Shown here piece by piece: positions 26,563 to 35,264 of a DNA stretch of 64,000 nt. The notes under the pieces are model-generated. The model made no database searches, was not told the DNA's origin, and saw only the letters and a program-made list of their open reading frames with translations. The stretch comes from Thermohalobaculum sp039805905 (GTDB lineage: Bacteria > Pseudomonadota > Alphaproteobacteria > Rhodobacterales > Rhodobacteraceae): the NCBI GenBank assembly GCA_039805905.1, contig JBDIVM010000003.1, positions 310,001 through 374,000 of the forward strand. The letters are read 5' to 3'. How positions within the stretch are numbered: position 1 is the stretch's first letter; each line of letters starts with the position of its first letter. Made by a program: the position numbers and the translations under genes.

Positions 26563-27750
26563 GTGAGCGCGACGTCGACGTCGAACGAGACCAGGGCAGG
26601 CCTCCTGCTCGCCGCGGCGGCACTCGCCGGCCTGATGTTCGAGAACATCGGGTCGCTGACGCCGCTCTATGACAGCCTCCTGACCCTCAGGCTGACCGTG
26701 GCCGTCGAGGACGCCGCGATCTCGAAGCCGCTCCTGCTCTGGATCAACGACGGGCTGATGGCGGTCTTCTTCCTCCTGGTCGCCATGGAGATCAAGCGCG
26801 AGGCGCATGCCGGCGCGCTGCGCGACTGGAGCGACGCGGCGCTGCCCGTCTATGGCGCGATCGGTGGCATCGCGCTGCCCGCCGCCATCTTCGTGCTGGT
26901 CGCGGGGCCCGGAACACCCGAGGCAAGGGGCTGGGCGATCCCCGCGGCAACCGACATCGCCTTCGCGATGGGGCTGCTGTCGCTGTTCGGCAGCCGGGTT
27001 CCCGTGGCCCTGCGCAGCTTCCTTCTGGCGCTCGCGGTCGTCGACGACCTTCTGGCGATCATGATCATCGCCGTCTTCTACACCGTGGATCTCTCGATCG
27101 GCGCGCTCGTGCTCGCGGCGCTCGCCCTGGCGGCGCTGGCGGTGCTCAACCTGTCCGGCGTCCGCCGCTCCGGGCCCTATGTGCTGGTCGGCCTCGTGCT
27201 CTGGGCCTGCGTGCTGGAGTCCGGCGTGCATGCAACGCTGGCCGGCGTGGCGCTGGGCTTCGCGATCCCGATCGCGCCCGGCCGCGACGGCCGCTCGCTG
27301 CTCAGGGAATTGGAACATGCGCTGCATCCCTGGGTGGCCTTTCTGGTGATGCCGCTTTTCGCCTTTGCGAACGCCGGCCTGCCGCTCGGGGACCTTTCGC
27401 TCGCGCAGCTCGCCGAGCCGCTGACCCTCGCGGTGCTGCTGGGACTGTTCGTCGGCAAGCAGGTCGGTGTCTTCGGCGCCGCCTGGGCGGCGATCCGCTT
27501 CGGCCTCGCGCGGCCGCCGGAGGCGGCGACGCTGACGCAGCTCTACGGGGTCTCGCTGCTGGCGGGCATCGGCTTCACCATGAGTCTCTTCATCGGAACC
27601 TTGGCGTTCGAGGATCCTGCGCGTCAGAACGCCGTACGCCTCGGCGTTCTCGCCGGGTCGCTGCTGTCCGGGGTCTGCGGAGCGATCGTGCTGGGCCTGG
27701 TCCGTAGGCCCGCGCTGCACGCGGAGGCAGCACGGGCCGCAGCCGGGTAG
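26563..27750 (+). CDS. nhaA: Na+/H+ antiporter NhaA
   Basis: Electrogenic Na+/H+ antiporter of the inner membrane, for sodium export and pH control. It has 395 residues and about twelve helices. The ion-site aspartates are at D131 (PAATDIAFAMG) and D161-D162 (AVVDDLLAI), matching D133, D163 and D164 of the E. coli protein. Other landmarks are MAVFFLLVAMEIKRE and YGVSLLAGIGFTMSLFIG. The start is a GTG with GGAG upstream. It is a single gene, divergent from arsC, followed by a dyad preceding the hydrolase gene. Confidence 0.95.
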   Translation: MSATSTSNETRAGLLLAAAALAGLMFENIGSLTPLYDSLLTLRLTVAVEDAAISKPLLLWINDGLMAVFFLLVAMEIKREAHAGALRDWSDAALPVYGAIGGIALPAAIFVLVAGPGTPEARGWAIPAATDIAFAMGLLSLFGSRVPVALRSFLLALAVVDDLLAIMIIAVFYTVDLSIGALVLAALALAALAVLNLSGVRRSGPYVLVGLVLWACVLESGVHATLAGVALGFAIPIAPGRDGRSLLRELEHALHPWVAFLVMPLFAFANAGLPLGDLSLAQLAEPLTLAVLLGLFVGKQVGVFGAAWAAIRFGLARPPEAATLTQLYGVSLLAGIGFTMSLFIGTLAFEDPARQNAVRLGVLAGSLLSGVCGAIVLGLVRRPALHAEAARAAAG

Positions 27751-27756
27751 GCTTTA

Positions 27757-27774
27757 CTGGCATACCAGATGCCA
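27757..27774 (+). promoter_or_regulatory. Overlapping dyads, GntR-type operator candidate
   Basis: TGGCAT and ATGCCA form a perfect inverted repeat with a five-base spacer, and CTGG-CATA-CCAG overlaps it. The look is that of GntR-family operators (TGG-N4-CCA type). It lies 35-50 bases before the hydrolase start and six bases after nhaA. No GntR gene is in the window. Confidence 0.45.
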
Positions 27775-27808
27775 ATACAGTTCCACCATGCACGTCCGGG
27801 AGGCCGCC

Positions 27809-28357
27809 ATGCTGATCCGCGCCGCTGATTCCTGCCTGATCGTCATCGACATGCAGGAGCGGCTCGTGCCTGCGATGCAGGCGCCCGCCCGCACCATCCG
27901 CAATGCGAAGGTCCTGATCACCGCGGCAGAGGCGTTGGGCGTCCCGGTGCTGCTCACCGAGCAGTATCCGCAGGGCCTCGGCGCGACCGTGCCGGAGCTG
28001 GCCCGGGCCGCCGCCGCAGCGAAGGCGGAAATCCTGCCGAAGATGCACTTCTCCTGCATGGAGGACACGGGTTTCGCCGCCGCCTTTCGCGCCACCGGAC
28101 GGAAGCAGGCGGTCATTGCCGGAATGGAGGCGCATATCTGCGTCATGCAGACTGCGGTGAGCCTGATGGAGCAGGGCTACGAGGTGTTCGTCGTCACCGA
28201 CGCCACCTCCTCGCGCACGCCCGAAAGCGAGAAGGCCTGCCTCGACCGGCTGCAGGCCTGCGGGGCGGGGATCGTGACCACCGAGATGGTGGTCTTCGAA
28301 TGGCTGGGGCGCGCAGGAACCCCGGCCTTCAAGGCGCTGCTGCCGCTGATCAAGTAG
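27809..28357 (+). CDS. Isochorismatase-like cysteine hydrolase (YcaC-type)
   Basis: Cysteine hydrolase of 182 residues with the family triad visible as D14 (IVIDMQERLV), K78 (ILPKMHFSC) and C111 (GMEAHICVMQTA). Members cleave amides such as nicotinamide or biuret, or isochorismate; the substrate here is unknown. The ATG at 27809 has GGGAGG six bases upstream and is preferred over an ATG at 27788 without one. It converges with a GNAT gene. A dyad upstream suggests its own regulation. Confidence 0.88.
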   Translation: MLIRAADSCLIVIDMQERLVPAMQAPARTIRNAKVLITAAEALGVPVLLTEQYPQGLGATVPELARAAAAAKAEILPKMHFSCMEDTGFAAAFRATGRKQAVIAGMEAHICVMQTAVSLMEQGYEVFVVTDATSSRTPESEKACLDRLQACGAGIVTTEMVVFEWLGRAGTPAFKALLPLIK

Positions 28358-28371
28358 GAGTTCTGCCGATT

Positions 28372-29181
28372 TCAGGTGCTGCCGGCGAATTCGCCGGTCA
28401 TCGTGTAGACTGGCCTCGGGGTGCTCCGGGTGCGGTCCCATGCAAGGCTCCGGCAGACATAGCCGCGGGCGAAGAGCGCCCGCATCTCCGCAACCTCCGA
28501 GGTCCGTATCGGCGGTTCGGCGGGCGCCCGATCGGCGAGCGTGCCGGAATAATGGGCGAAGTTGAGCAGGCCGTACGGGTCGTACTCGAACCCGCAGAGC
28601 ACGCTGCCGCAGCGCAGATAGGTGATGATCGAGCTGAAGTTGTCGGTCAGCATGGTCCCCATCGCGTGGTGAATACCCTTCGCGAGGAGCGCGCCGCGGC
28701 GGGCGCGGATCATCCGCGCGCCAAGCGCGTGTCCCTTGAACTCAGGGTAGATCAGGGTGCCGAACACCTGCCCGACCGGCTCGCCTTGAGGCAGCAGGCC
28801 CGCGAGCGCAAACGGCTCTGCCGCCGCGGGGAATGGGCCGACATCGCAGAGCGTGTAGCCGACGAGCCGGCCATCCGTGAAGGCACCCATGCTCGCTCCG
28901 CCCGGGCTCGACAGGATCCGCGCGAAATCGTCGGAGGTCCGTCGGTTCAGCGTGCCGACCGGCAGCGAGTCGAACTCGGCTGCGTAAAGCGCCGATACGG
29001 CGTCCACATGTCCGTGGTGAAGCGGAAGGATGTCGAAGGTCGCCTCCGGGCCCGGAGATGTCGTGGAAGAGGAACAACCGCCAGATGCGACCGGTCGCCT
29101 TCGATCGCGATCCGTTATTGGGTCAGTCCGGCGAACCGGCAGGTGCCTTCCGGCGGCGGGGCCGTTAACGAACGCGCTCAT
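28372..29181 (-). CDS. GNAT-fold acetyltransferase-like protein
   Basis: Protein of 269 residues with an acetyltransferase-like centre: ILPLHHGHVDAVSALYAAEFDSL begins the domain, and the later GHALGARMIRARRGALLAKG resembles the acetyl-CoA binding loop and helix. The first 45 residues are polar and may not be structured, so the true start could be further in. The substrate is unknown. It converges with the hydrolase gene (14 bases apart) and is divergent from phoH across an AT-richer 247-base gap. Confidence 0.65.
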   Translation of the reverse strand: MSAFVNGPAAGRHLPVRRTDPITDRDRRRPVASGGCSSSTTSPGPEATFDILPLHHGHVDAVSALYAAEFDSLPVGTLNRRTSDDFARILSSPGGASMGAFTDGRLVGYTLCDVGPFPAAAEPFALAGLLPQGEPVGQVFGTLIYPEFKGHALGARMIRARRGALLAKGIHHAMGTMLTDNFSSIITYLRCGSVLCGFEYDPYGLLNFAHYSGTLADRAPAEPPIRTSEVAEMRALFARGYVCRSLAWDRTRSTPRPVYTMTGEFAGST

Positions 29182-29428
29182 TGCTGCAACTCACGACAAC
29201 ACTGCTGCCCGGAAACGAGAATACAGGATTTCAGTGAAAGAACCAATTCACGATTGCTGTAAGTCCATGAAGGCTTCAGTCGATGCGCGGCGCTGCAGCA
29301 GCTTCATTCGACAGTTGCTTGACAGCGTTTCCCCTTGCGTGCCCAGCCGGGCTGCGTCAACATGCTGTGGTGTGGATGGCAAGGGACACAGGAACTGCGT
29401 GGCCAACTCCGCCCTCAGGGACATGAGA

Positions 29429-30421
29429 ATGCCCGAGGCGCCGGACGAAACCCTCGTCGAGTTCCCCGACAACCGCCTGCTGATCGAGCTCTGCGGCCAG
29501 TTTGACCGCAACATCGCAGCCTTCGAACAGGGCTTCGGGGTTGTGATCATGCGCCGCGGCAACCGTCTCGCGCTGCACGGGCCGGGCGAGCAGCGCGAAC
29601 GTGCCGTTGCAACGCTCGAGGCGCTCTATGGCCGGCTCGAGCAAGGACGCGGCCTCGAACAGGGCGACATCGACGCGGCAATCCGCATGGGCGGCGCGGC
29701 CGGCGAGCCTGCCGAGCCGATGCGGGGCCACCAGTTCGACATGTTCCCCGGCGGGCGGATGGAGATCCGGACCCGGCGCAGGGTGATCGAACCGCGCAGC
29801 CAGACCCAGCGGGCTTACGTCGCGGACCTGTTCCGGCACGAGATGGTGTTCGGCATCGGCCCGGCCGGAACCGGCAAGACCTATCTCGCCGTCGCTGCCG
29901 CGGTCAGCATGTTCTTGGAGCAGAAGGTCGACCGCATCATCCTCAGCCGTCCTGCGGTCGAGGCGGGCGAGCGGCTGGGCTTCCTGCCGGGTGACGTGAA
30001 GGAAAAGGTCGATCCCTATCTCAGGCCGCTCTACGACGCGCTTGGCGACATGATCCCGGGCAAGCAGCTTGCGCGGCTCATGGAGGAGGGGCAGATCGAG
30101 GTCGCCCCGCTGGCCTTCATGCGTGGGCGGACCCTCGCCAATGCCTTCGTGGTGCTGGACGAGGCGCAGAACTGCACCGAGATGCAGATGAAGATGTTCC
30201 TGACCCGAATGGGCGAGGGCAGCCGCATGGCGATCACCGGCGATCCGAGCCAGATCGATCTGCCGCGGGGCACCGGATCGGGGCTGGTCGAGGCGCTCCG
30301 CGTGCTGGAGAAGGTCCGGGGTATCGGCTTCGTCCGCTTCACCTCGGCCGATGTGGTGCGACACCCGCTCGTGGCCCGGATCGTCGAGGCCTACGACACT
30401 GCGGGGGCCCGTGCGCGGTGA
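29429..30421 (+). CDS. phoH: PhoH-like NTPase
   Basis: Cytoplasmic P-loop ATPase of the PhoH2/YbeZ group, linked to RNA metabolism with YbeY. It has 330 residues. An N-terminal KH-like segment (LIELCGQFDRNIAAFEQGFG) is followed by Walker A GPAGTGKTY and Walker B FVVLDEAQN, with SRPAVEAGERLGFLPGD between them. The ATG at 29429 has AGGG at good spacing; the open frame upstream is noncoding. Its stop overlaps the ybeY start (GTGA), the usual phoH-ybeY-corC-lnt operon. Confidence 0.94.
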   Translation: MPEAPDETLVEFPDNRLLIELCGQFDRNIAAFEQGFGVVIMRRGNRLALHGPGEQRERAVATLEALYGRLEQGRGLEQGDIDAAIRMGGAAGEPAEPMRGHQFDMFPGGRMEIRTRRRVIEPRSQTQRAYVADLFRHEMVFGIGPAGTGKTYLAVAAAVSMFLEQKVDRIILSRPAVEAGERLGFLPGDVKEKVDPYLRPLYDALGDMIPGKQLARLMEEGQIEVAPLAFMRGRTLANAFVVLDEAQNCTEMQMKMFLTRMGEGSRMAITGDPSQIDLPRGTGSGLVEALRVLEKVRGIGFVRFTSADVVRHPLVARIVEAYDTAGARAR

Positions 30422-30951
30422 GCCGGACCGGGCTGATCGACCTCGTGACCGAGGAGCCGGAATGGCAACGGGCGCTGCCGGAGCTGGAAGAGACGGCAGA
30501 GCTGGCGGCACGGCTGGCGCTGGAGGCGGCTGGCCTGCGGGCGGAGGGCTGGGAGGTGGCCGTGCTCGCATGCTCTGACGCCAGGATTGCCGAGCTGAAC
30601 CGCGAGTTCCGCGGCACGGCGGGGCCGACCAACGTCCTGTCCTGGCCGGCCCTCGAGCTGGCCGCGGACCGGCCCGGAGGGTTGCCGAAGTCGCCGCTAC
30701 CTGTGGCAAAGGGTCCGCGCCGGCCGCTCGGCGACGTGGCAATTGCGCTGCAGACGTCACGGCGCGAGGCTGCGGAGGGATCAATTCCCTTGAAAGATCA
30801 CGTCGCCCACCTGATCTTACACGCATGTCTGCACCTGCTGGGTTTCGACCATGGAACTGGAGCGGATGCGGATCTCATGGAGGGGATCGAGACGCGGGCG
30901 CTGGCGCGCATCGGGGTCGCCGATCCCCATTCTGGCGGGGGCGGGACATAA
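30418..30951 (+). CDS. ybeY: Endoribonuclease YbeY (rRNA maturation factor)
   Basis: Zinc metalloprotein for 16S rRNA 3'-end maturation and ribosome quality control. It has 177 residues. The metal motif H-X3-H-X5-H is in HLILHACLHLLGFDH. Other marks are ELNREFRGTAGPTNVLSWP and PLGDVAIALQT. It starts with a GTG that overlaps the phoH stop. The loop between residues about 84 and 95 (PGGLPKSPLPVAKG) is longer than in E. coli, as is common in alphaproteobacteria. Confidence 0.95.
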   Translation: MSRTGLIDLVTEEPEWQRALPELEETAELAARLALEAAGLRAEGWEVAVLACSDARIAELNREFRGTAGPTNVLSWPALELAADRPGGLPKSPLPVAKGPRRPLGDVAIALQTSRREAAEGSIPLKDHVAHLILHACLHLLGFDHGTGADADLMEGIETRALARIGVADPHSGGGGT

Positions 30952-30971
30952 CCGCGCCCGGAACGGAAGCG

Positions 30972-31934
30972 ATGGACGAAGGACCGAGCAGGCCCTCGGC
31001 AGAGGGACAGAGAAGTTTGAAAGCCGACGCCGAGGACGGAGAAAGTCCCGCGCAGCGTTCGTTCCTGACCCGGCTTTTCCGGCGCGCCCAGAGCGCGATC
31101 TCTGCCAGCGCCGCGACCGACGCGAGGCTGCGCGAGCAACTCGGGCAGGGGGTGCGGGGCGCCACTCCGGCCGAGCGGCTGATGATCGCGAACATCCTGA
31201 GGCTGCGGGAGCAGCGGGTGAGCGACGTGATGACGCCGCGGGCCGATATCGTGGCCGTGGCCGAGGATGCCACCCTGCCCGAGGTGATGGCCGCCTTCGA
31301 GGCGGGCCAGCTCTCGCGCCTGCCGGTCTACCGCGAGACGCTGGACGATCCGATCGGCTTCGTCCATCTCAAGGACATCGCGCTGACCTACGGCGTCGGC
31401 TCCGGCGCGCCCGAGCGGGAGTTCCGGCTCGGCAACCACATCCGCAAGGCGCTGTTCGTGCCTCCCTCGATGCGCATTGCGGCGCTGATGCAGCGGATGC
31501 AGGCGGCGCGCGTCCACATGGCGCTGGTGATCGACGAGTTCGGCGGTGTCGATGGTCTCGTAACCATCGAGGACCTGGTCGAGCAGATCGTCGGCGACAT
31601 CGAGGACGAGCACGATTCCGAGGACGGCGCGCAGTGGACCGAGGAGGCGCCGGGGATCTACATGATCAACGCGCGCGCCGACATCCGCGAATTCGAGGAG
31701 GCCGAGGGCATGCATCTGCTGCCGTCGGATTGGGAGGAAGACGTCGATACCTTCGGCGGGCTGGTGTTCATGCTGACCGGGCGGGTGCCGAATCGTGGCG
31801 AGATCATCGCCCATCCCGACGGGCACGAGTTCGAGGTCACCGACGCCGATCCGCGCCGCATCAAGCGGCTGCGCCTGACCCGCCAGGGGGCCGGGCAGGG
31901 GGCCGGCGCCAGCACCCGCGAGGCGGCCGAGTAG
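30972..31934 (+). CDS. CorC/TlyC-type protein with paired CBS domains
   Basis: Cytoplasmic 320-residue protein of the HlyC/CorC family. MIANILRLREQRVSDVMTPRADI leads into two CBS domains (about 75-200), with DEFGGVDGLVTIEDLVEQIVGDIEDEHD at their end, and a C-terminal CorC_HlyC domain (DTFGGLVFMLTGRVPNRGE). Family members are tied to magnesium/cobalt efflux or membrane repair and cannot be separated by sequence alone. The ATG at 30972 follows ybeY by 20 bases, and lnt follows after 46 bases. Confidence 0.9.
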   Translation: MDEGPSRPSAEGQRSLKADAEDGESPAQRSFLTRLFRRAQSAISASAATDARLREQLGQGVRGATPAERLMIANILRLREQRVSDVMTPRADIVAVAEDATLPEVMAAFEAGQLSRLPVYRETLDDPIGFVHLKDIALTYGVGSGAPEREFRLGNHIRKALFVPPSMRIAALMQRMQAARVHMALVIDEFGGVDGLVTIEDLVEQIVGDIEDEHDSEDGAQWTEEAPGIYMINARADIREFEEAEGMHLLPSDWEEDVDTFGGLVFMLTGRVPNRGEIIAHPDGHEFEVTDADPRRIKRLRLTRQGAGQGAGASTREAAE

Positions 31935-31980
31935 CGCCGGGCGCCGGCGGTCCCGGCCAGTTCCTCACCGGGGAATAGCG

Positions 31981-33561
31981 ATGCAGCAGGACATTCAGGG
32001 CGTTGCGACAGCAGCCGGATCCGGCGGGTGGCCTGTCGCGCGGCTCGCCGCCCGCAGCGGATGGACGCGACTTGGGGTTGCACTGCTGGCGGGGTCCGCG
32101 ATGACGCTCGGCCAGGCGCCGGTCTCGCAGCCCTGGGCGCTGTTCCTGGCGCTTCCCGTTCTGGTCTGGCTGGTAGACGCCGCACCCGGGCCAGGGGCGG
32201 CGGCGCTGGCGGGCTGGGGCGCGGGCTTCGGCTACTTCGTGACCGGCCTCTACTGGATCGGCCATGCCTTTCTGGTAGACCCGGACCGCTTCGCCTGGAT
32301 GATGCCCTTCGCGGTCACCCTGCTGCCGGCCTTCCTCGGCCTGTTCTGGGCTGCCGCCTTCGCGCTGGCCCGGCGCATCTGGCCTGCCGGCCGGTGGTGG
32401 CGGTCGGCAGCCCTGGCGGTGACGCTGAGCCTCGTCGAATATGCCCGCGGCCATGTGCTGACCGGCTTCCCCTGGGGGTTGCCGGGCTATGTCTGGTCCG
32501 AGACTCCGGTGATGCAGGCGGCCGCCTGGGCTGGTCCCTTCGGCATCACCCTGCTGACGCTTCTTCTGGTACCGATGGCTGGCGTCGCCGCGGCGGAGCG
32601 GCGGCTCGTGCCGGCGCTGGCGTCCATTGCCTGTCTTGCCGGCCTCTGGCTGGCCGGCGCGGCCGCACTCGGCCGGGACGGCGCGACGCCCGAGGGCCCG
32701 GTGATCCGCGTGGTGCAGCCGAACGCGGAGCAGAAGCTGAAATGGCAGCCGGAGCATGCGCGCGCCTTCTACGCGCGCCTTCTCGAGAATACTTCGGCAC
32801 CGCCCGACCCCGGGCTCGGCGCCCCGGCGGCGGTCATCTGGCCAGAGACGGCGGTCGCCTTCCTGCCCGCCTACAGGCCCGAGCGCCGCGCCGAGATCTC
32901 TGCCGCCGCAAATGGAGCCACGGTCTTGCTCGGGGCACTCCATGCAGAGATCAGGGATGGCGAGGAGGTCTGGTTCAACGCGCTCGCCGCGATCCTGCCC
33001 GATGCGAGCCTCGGGCCGCGCTACGACAAGCATCATCTGGTGCCCTTCGGCGAGTATCTGCCCTATTCCACGGTCCTCGGCGCGATCGGGTTCCGCCGGT
33101 TGGTGCAGCAGGGCGGGTTCGCCGCGGGCCCGCCCCCGCGTCTGATGCAGGTACCGGGGCTTCCGTCCTTCTCGGCGCTGGTCTGCTACGAGATGATCTT
33201 TCCGGGCGAGGTGGTGCCGCCGGGGCCGCGCCCGGCCTGGATCCTGCAGGTCACCAATGACGGCTGGTTCGGCTCCTATGGCGGGCCGCAGCAGCATCTG
33301 GCGCAGGCGCGGATCCGGGCGATCGAGCAGGGGCTCCCGGTGGTGCGCGCTGCGAACACGGGCATCTCGGCCGTGATCGATGCCCGCGGCCGCGTGCTGC
33401 AGAGCCTGCCTCTGCACACGGCCGGGCGGATCGACAGCCGGATCCCCGCCGCCCTGCCGCCGACCCTCTATGCGCGGACCGGCGACGTGCCGGCGCTGGT
33501 GGCCCTGCTGGGTGGCCTGTTTCTGCTGACCCGGCGACGGCGCGACACGGAGGCCGGTTGA
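31981..33561 (+). CDS. lnt: Apolipoprotein N-acyltransferase
   Basis: Inner-membrane enzyme that adds the third acyl chain to lipoproteins. It has 526 residues: about six N-terminal helices, a periplasmic nitrilase-like domain, and a last helix. The catalytic triad is visible as Glu in WPETAVAF, Lys in DKHHLVPFGEY and Cys in VCYEMIFP. NDGWFGSYGGPQQHLAQARIRAIE is also typical. It is the last gene of phoH-ybeY-corC-lnt. The small lipoprotein encoded 1.3 kb downstream is one likely substrate. Confidence 0.95.
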   Translation: MQQDIQGVATAAGSGGWPVARLAARSGWTRLGVALLAGSAMTLGQAPVSQPWALFLALPVLVWLVDAAPGPGAAALAGWGAGFGYFVTGLYWIGHAFLVDPDRFAWMMPFAVTLLPAFLGLFWAAAFALARRIWPAGRWWRSAALAVTLSLVEYARGHVLTGFPWGLPGYVWSETPVMQAAAWAGPFGITLLTLLLVPMAGVAAAERRLVPALASIACLAGLWLAGAAALGRDGATPEGPVIRVVQPNAEQKLKWQPEHARAFYARLLENTSAPPDPGLGAPAAVIWPETAVAFLPAYRPERRAEISAAANGATVLLGALHAEIRDGEEVWFNALAAILPDASLGPRYDKHHLVPFGEYLPYSTVLGAIGFRRLVQQGGFAAGPPPRLMQVPGLPSFSALVCYEMIFPGEVVPPGPRPAWILQVTNDGWFGSYGGPQQHLAQARIRAIEQGLPVVRAANTGISAVIDARGRVLQSLPLHTAGRIDSRIPAALPPTLYARTGDVPALVALLGGLFLLTRRRRDTEAG

Positions 33562-33598
33562 CCCGGAACCGGCCCCGTGTCAAAGGAACGCGTCCGGT

Positions 33599-33638
33599 GC
33601 CCGCCCCTGCGGGCGCTCCGGCAAGGTGTTGCAGGGAG
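33599..33638 (+). promoter_or_regulatory. Structured metK leader that can hide the ribosome-binding site
   Basis: Two hairpins fit between lnt and metK. The first is GCCCGC-CCCT-GCGGGC (33599-33614). The second is CTCC with GGAG around an inner GCAA-GGTG-TTGC stem (33616-33638); it would cover the AGGGAG ribosome-binding sequence. The first loop plus stem (CCCTGC, 33606-33610 region) could also pair with GCAGGG. metK leaders of Rhodobacterales are a known home of SAM/SAH riboswitches, but I cannot match the full consensus. Confidence 0.35.
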
Positions 33639-33648
33639 TGGCAGATAG

Positions 33649-34824
33649 ATGGCCCGAGAGAACTACCTTTTCACCTCCGAGTCGGTCTCCGAGGGCCATC
33701 CGGACAAGGTCTGCGACCAGATTTCCGACACCATCGTCGACCTGATCCTCGGCCGCGAGCCTGAGGCCCGCGTCGCGGTGGAGACCGCGGCCACCACCAA
33801 CCGGGTGGTACTGATGGGCGAGATCAAGGTCTCCGAGGCCAACGCCCCGCGCCCCGAGGAGATGTGCGCCGCCGCGCGCGAGACGATCCGCGAGATCGGC
33901 TACATGCAGAAGGGCTTCCACTTCCAGACCGCCGAGATCGACTGCTTCGTCCACGAGCAGTCGGCCGACATCGACCGGGGCGTCAGCGCAGCCGAGAACA
34001 AGGACGAGGGCGCCGGCGACCAGGGTATCATGTTCGGCTATGCCTGCGACGAGACGCCCGAGCTGATGCCGGCTCCGATCCAGTACGCCCACCGCATCCT
34101 GCGGCTGATGGCCGAGGCCCGCCACGCCGGCCAGGCGCCGCTGCTGGGTCCGGACGCCAAGAGCCAGGTCACCGTCGAGTACCGCGACGGCAAGCCGGCC
34201 CGCGCGCACACCATCGTCGTCTCGACCCAGCACACCGACCCGAACATGGAATCGGCCGATGTGCGCAAGGTGATCGAGCCCTTCGTGTTTGCGGCGCTGC
34301 CCGAGGGCTTCGTCGATGCCGGCACGGTCTGGCACGTCAATCCTACAGGGCGCTTCGTGATCGGTGGGCCGGACGGCGACGCCGGGCTTACGGGGCGGAA
34401 GATCATCGTCGACACCTATGGCGGCGCGGCGCCCCATGGCGGTGGCGCCTTCTCCGGCAAGGACCCGACCAAGGTCGACCGCTCGGCGGCCTATGCCGCC
34501 CGGCACCTGGCGAAGAACGTGGTCGCGGCGGGGCTGGCGCGGCGCTGCTGCATCCAGCTCGCCTATGCGATCGGCGTCGCCGAACCGCTGTCGATCTACG
34601 TCGACAGCTACGGCACCGGCGAGGTCGCGGACGAGGCGATCGAGAAGGCGATCCGCGAAACGGTCAGCCTGACCCCGCGCGGCATCCGCACCCGGCTCGG
34701 CCTCAACCGGCCGATTTACCGGCGGACTGCCGCCTACGGCCATTTCGGCCGCGAGCCCGATGCGGATGGCGGCTTCTCGTGGGAGAAGCTTGACCTCGTG
34801 GACACGCTCAGGGCCGCGCTCTGA
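33649..34824 (+). CDS. metK: S-adenosylmethionine synthetase
   Basis: Makes SAM from methionine and ATP, the methyl donor for many enzymes here (UbiE, TrmB) and the radical source for MiaB. It has 391 residues. Signatures are FTSESVSEGHPDKVCDQISD at the N-terminus, GAGDQGIMFGYACDE, and the phosphate loop GGGAFSGKDPTKVDRSAAY. An AGGGAG sequence lies ten bases upstream of the ATG, inside a predicted hairpin. The gene follows lnt by 87 bases and may share or have its own leader-controlled transcript. Confidence 0.97.
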   Translation: MARENYLFTSESVSEGHPDKVCDQISDTIVDLILGREPEARVAVETAATTNRVVLMGEIKVSEANAPRPEEMCAAARETIREIGYMQKGFHFQTAEIDCFVHEQSADIDRGVSAAENKDEGAGDQGIMFGYACDETPELMPAPIQYAHRILRLMAEARHAGQAPLLGPDAKSQVTVEYRDGKPARAHTIVVSTQHTDPNMESADVRKVIEPFVFAALPEGFVDAGTVWHVNPTGRFVIGGPDGDAGLTGRKIIVDTYGGAAPHGGGAFSGKDPTKVDRSAAYAARHLAKNVVAAGLARRCCIQLAYAIGVAEPLSIYVDSYGTGEVADEAIEKAIRETVSLTPRGIRTRLGLNRPIYRRTAAYGHFGREPDADGGFSWEKLDLVDTLRAAL

Positions 34825-34895
34825 GGCAATGACCGTTTCGTGCCTGCGGGCGCGTGTGATAGCCTGACTCATTGCATGAGATCAGGAGGTCGGAC

Positions 34896-35246
34896 ATGAA
34901 CCGGCTGGCAGGGGTATCTCTTGCGTTGCTCGCTTCCGGATGTGCGCAGTTTCAGTCGGACAGTGACAACTATCTGTTGTACGGAACATCGAATGTTTCG
35001 GCGTCAGACGCCGTCGGCGCAGCGAACCAGGCGATCCGAACCGCCGCAGGCTTCGGGTGCAAGCCCATCAGTGTTGGTGGCGGGACTGGCCTCGCCGGCA
35101 CGCCGCCGGGCGTGGAGACCGTGGGGGAGGGCGTATTCATCGCGGTCACCCAGATTCCGCGGGAATACGACGTGTATGTCATCGTCGAGTGCCCGGAAGG
35201 AACCCCGGAACTGCTGCCGGCGACCGGCGGTGCGGTCTCGCCGTAG
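34896..35246 (+). CDS. Small predicted lipoprotein, unknown function
   Basis: Protein of 116 residues starting MNRLAGVSLALLASGC, a lipoprotein signal with the lipobox LASGC, so Cys16 should be lipidated and the rest exported. The mature part has a second cysteine pair candidate in FGCKPI and VECPEG and is otherwise Gly/Thr/Val-rich. AGGAGG lies six bases before the ATG, which supports translation. I do not recognise a family. It sits between metK and trmB, on the same strand. Confidence 0.75.
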   Translation: MNRLAGVSLALLASGCAQFQSDSDNYLLYGTSNVSASDAVGAANQAIRTAAGFGCKPISVGGGTGLAGTPPGVETVGEGVFIAVTQIPREYDVYVIVECPEGTPELLPATGGAVSP

Positions 35247-35264
35247 GGCAGCGGCTGCGCAGTC

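Noticed and set aside
29182..29428. N-terminal extension of PhoH and a small gene in the gap
   Set aside because: The in-frame stretch is Cys/Ser/Arg-rich without homology-like features, and a good ribosome-binding sequence precedes the ATG at 29429.
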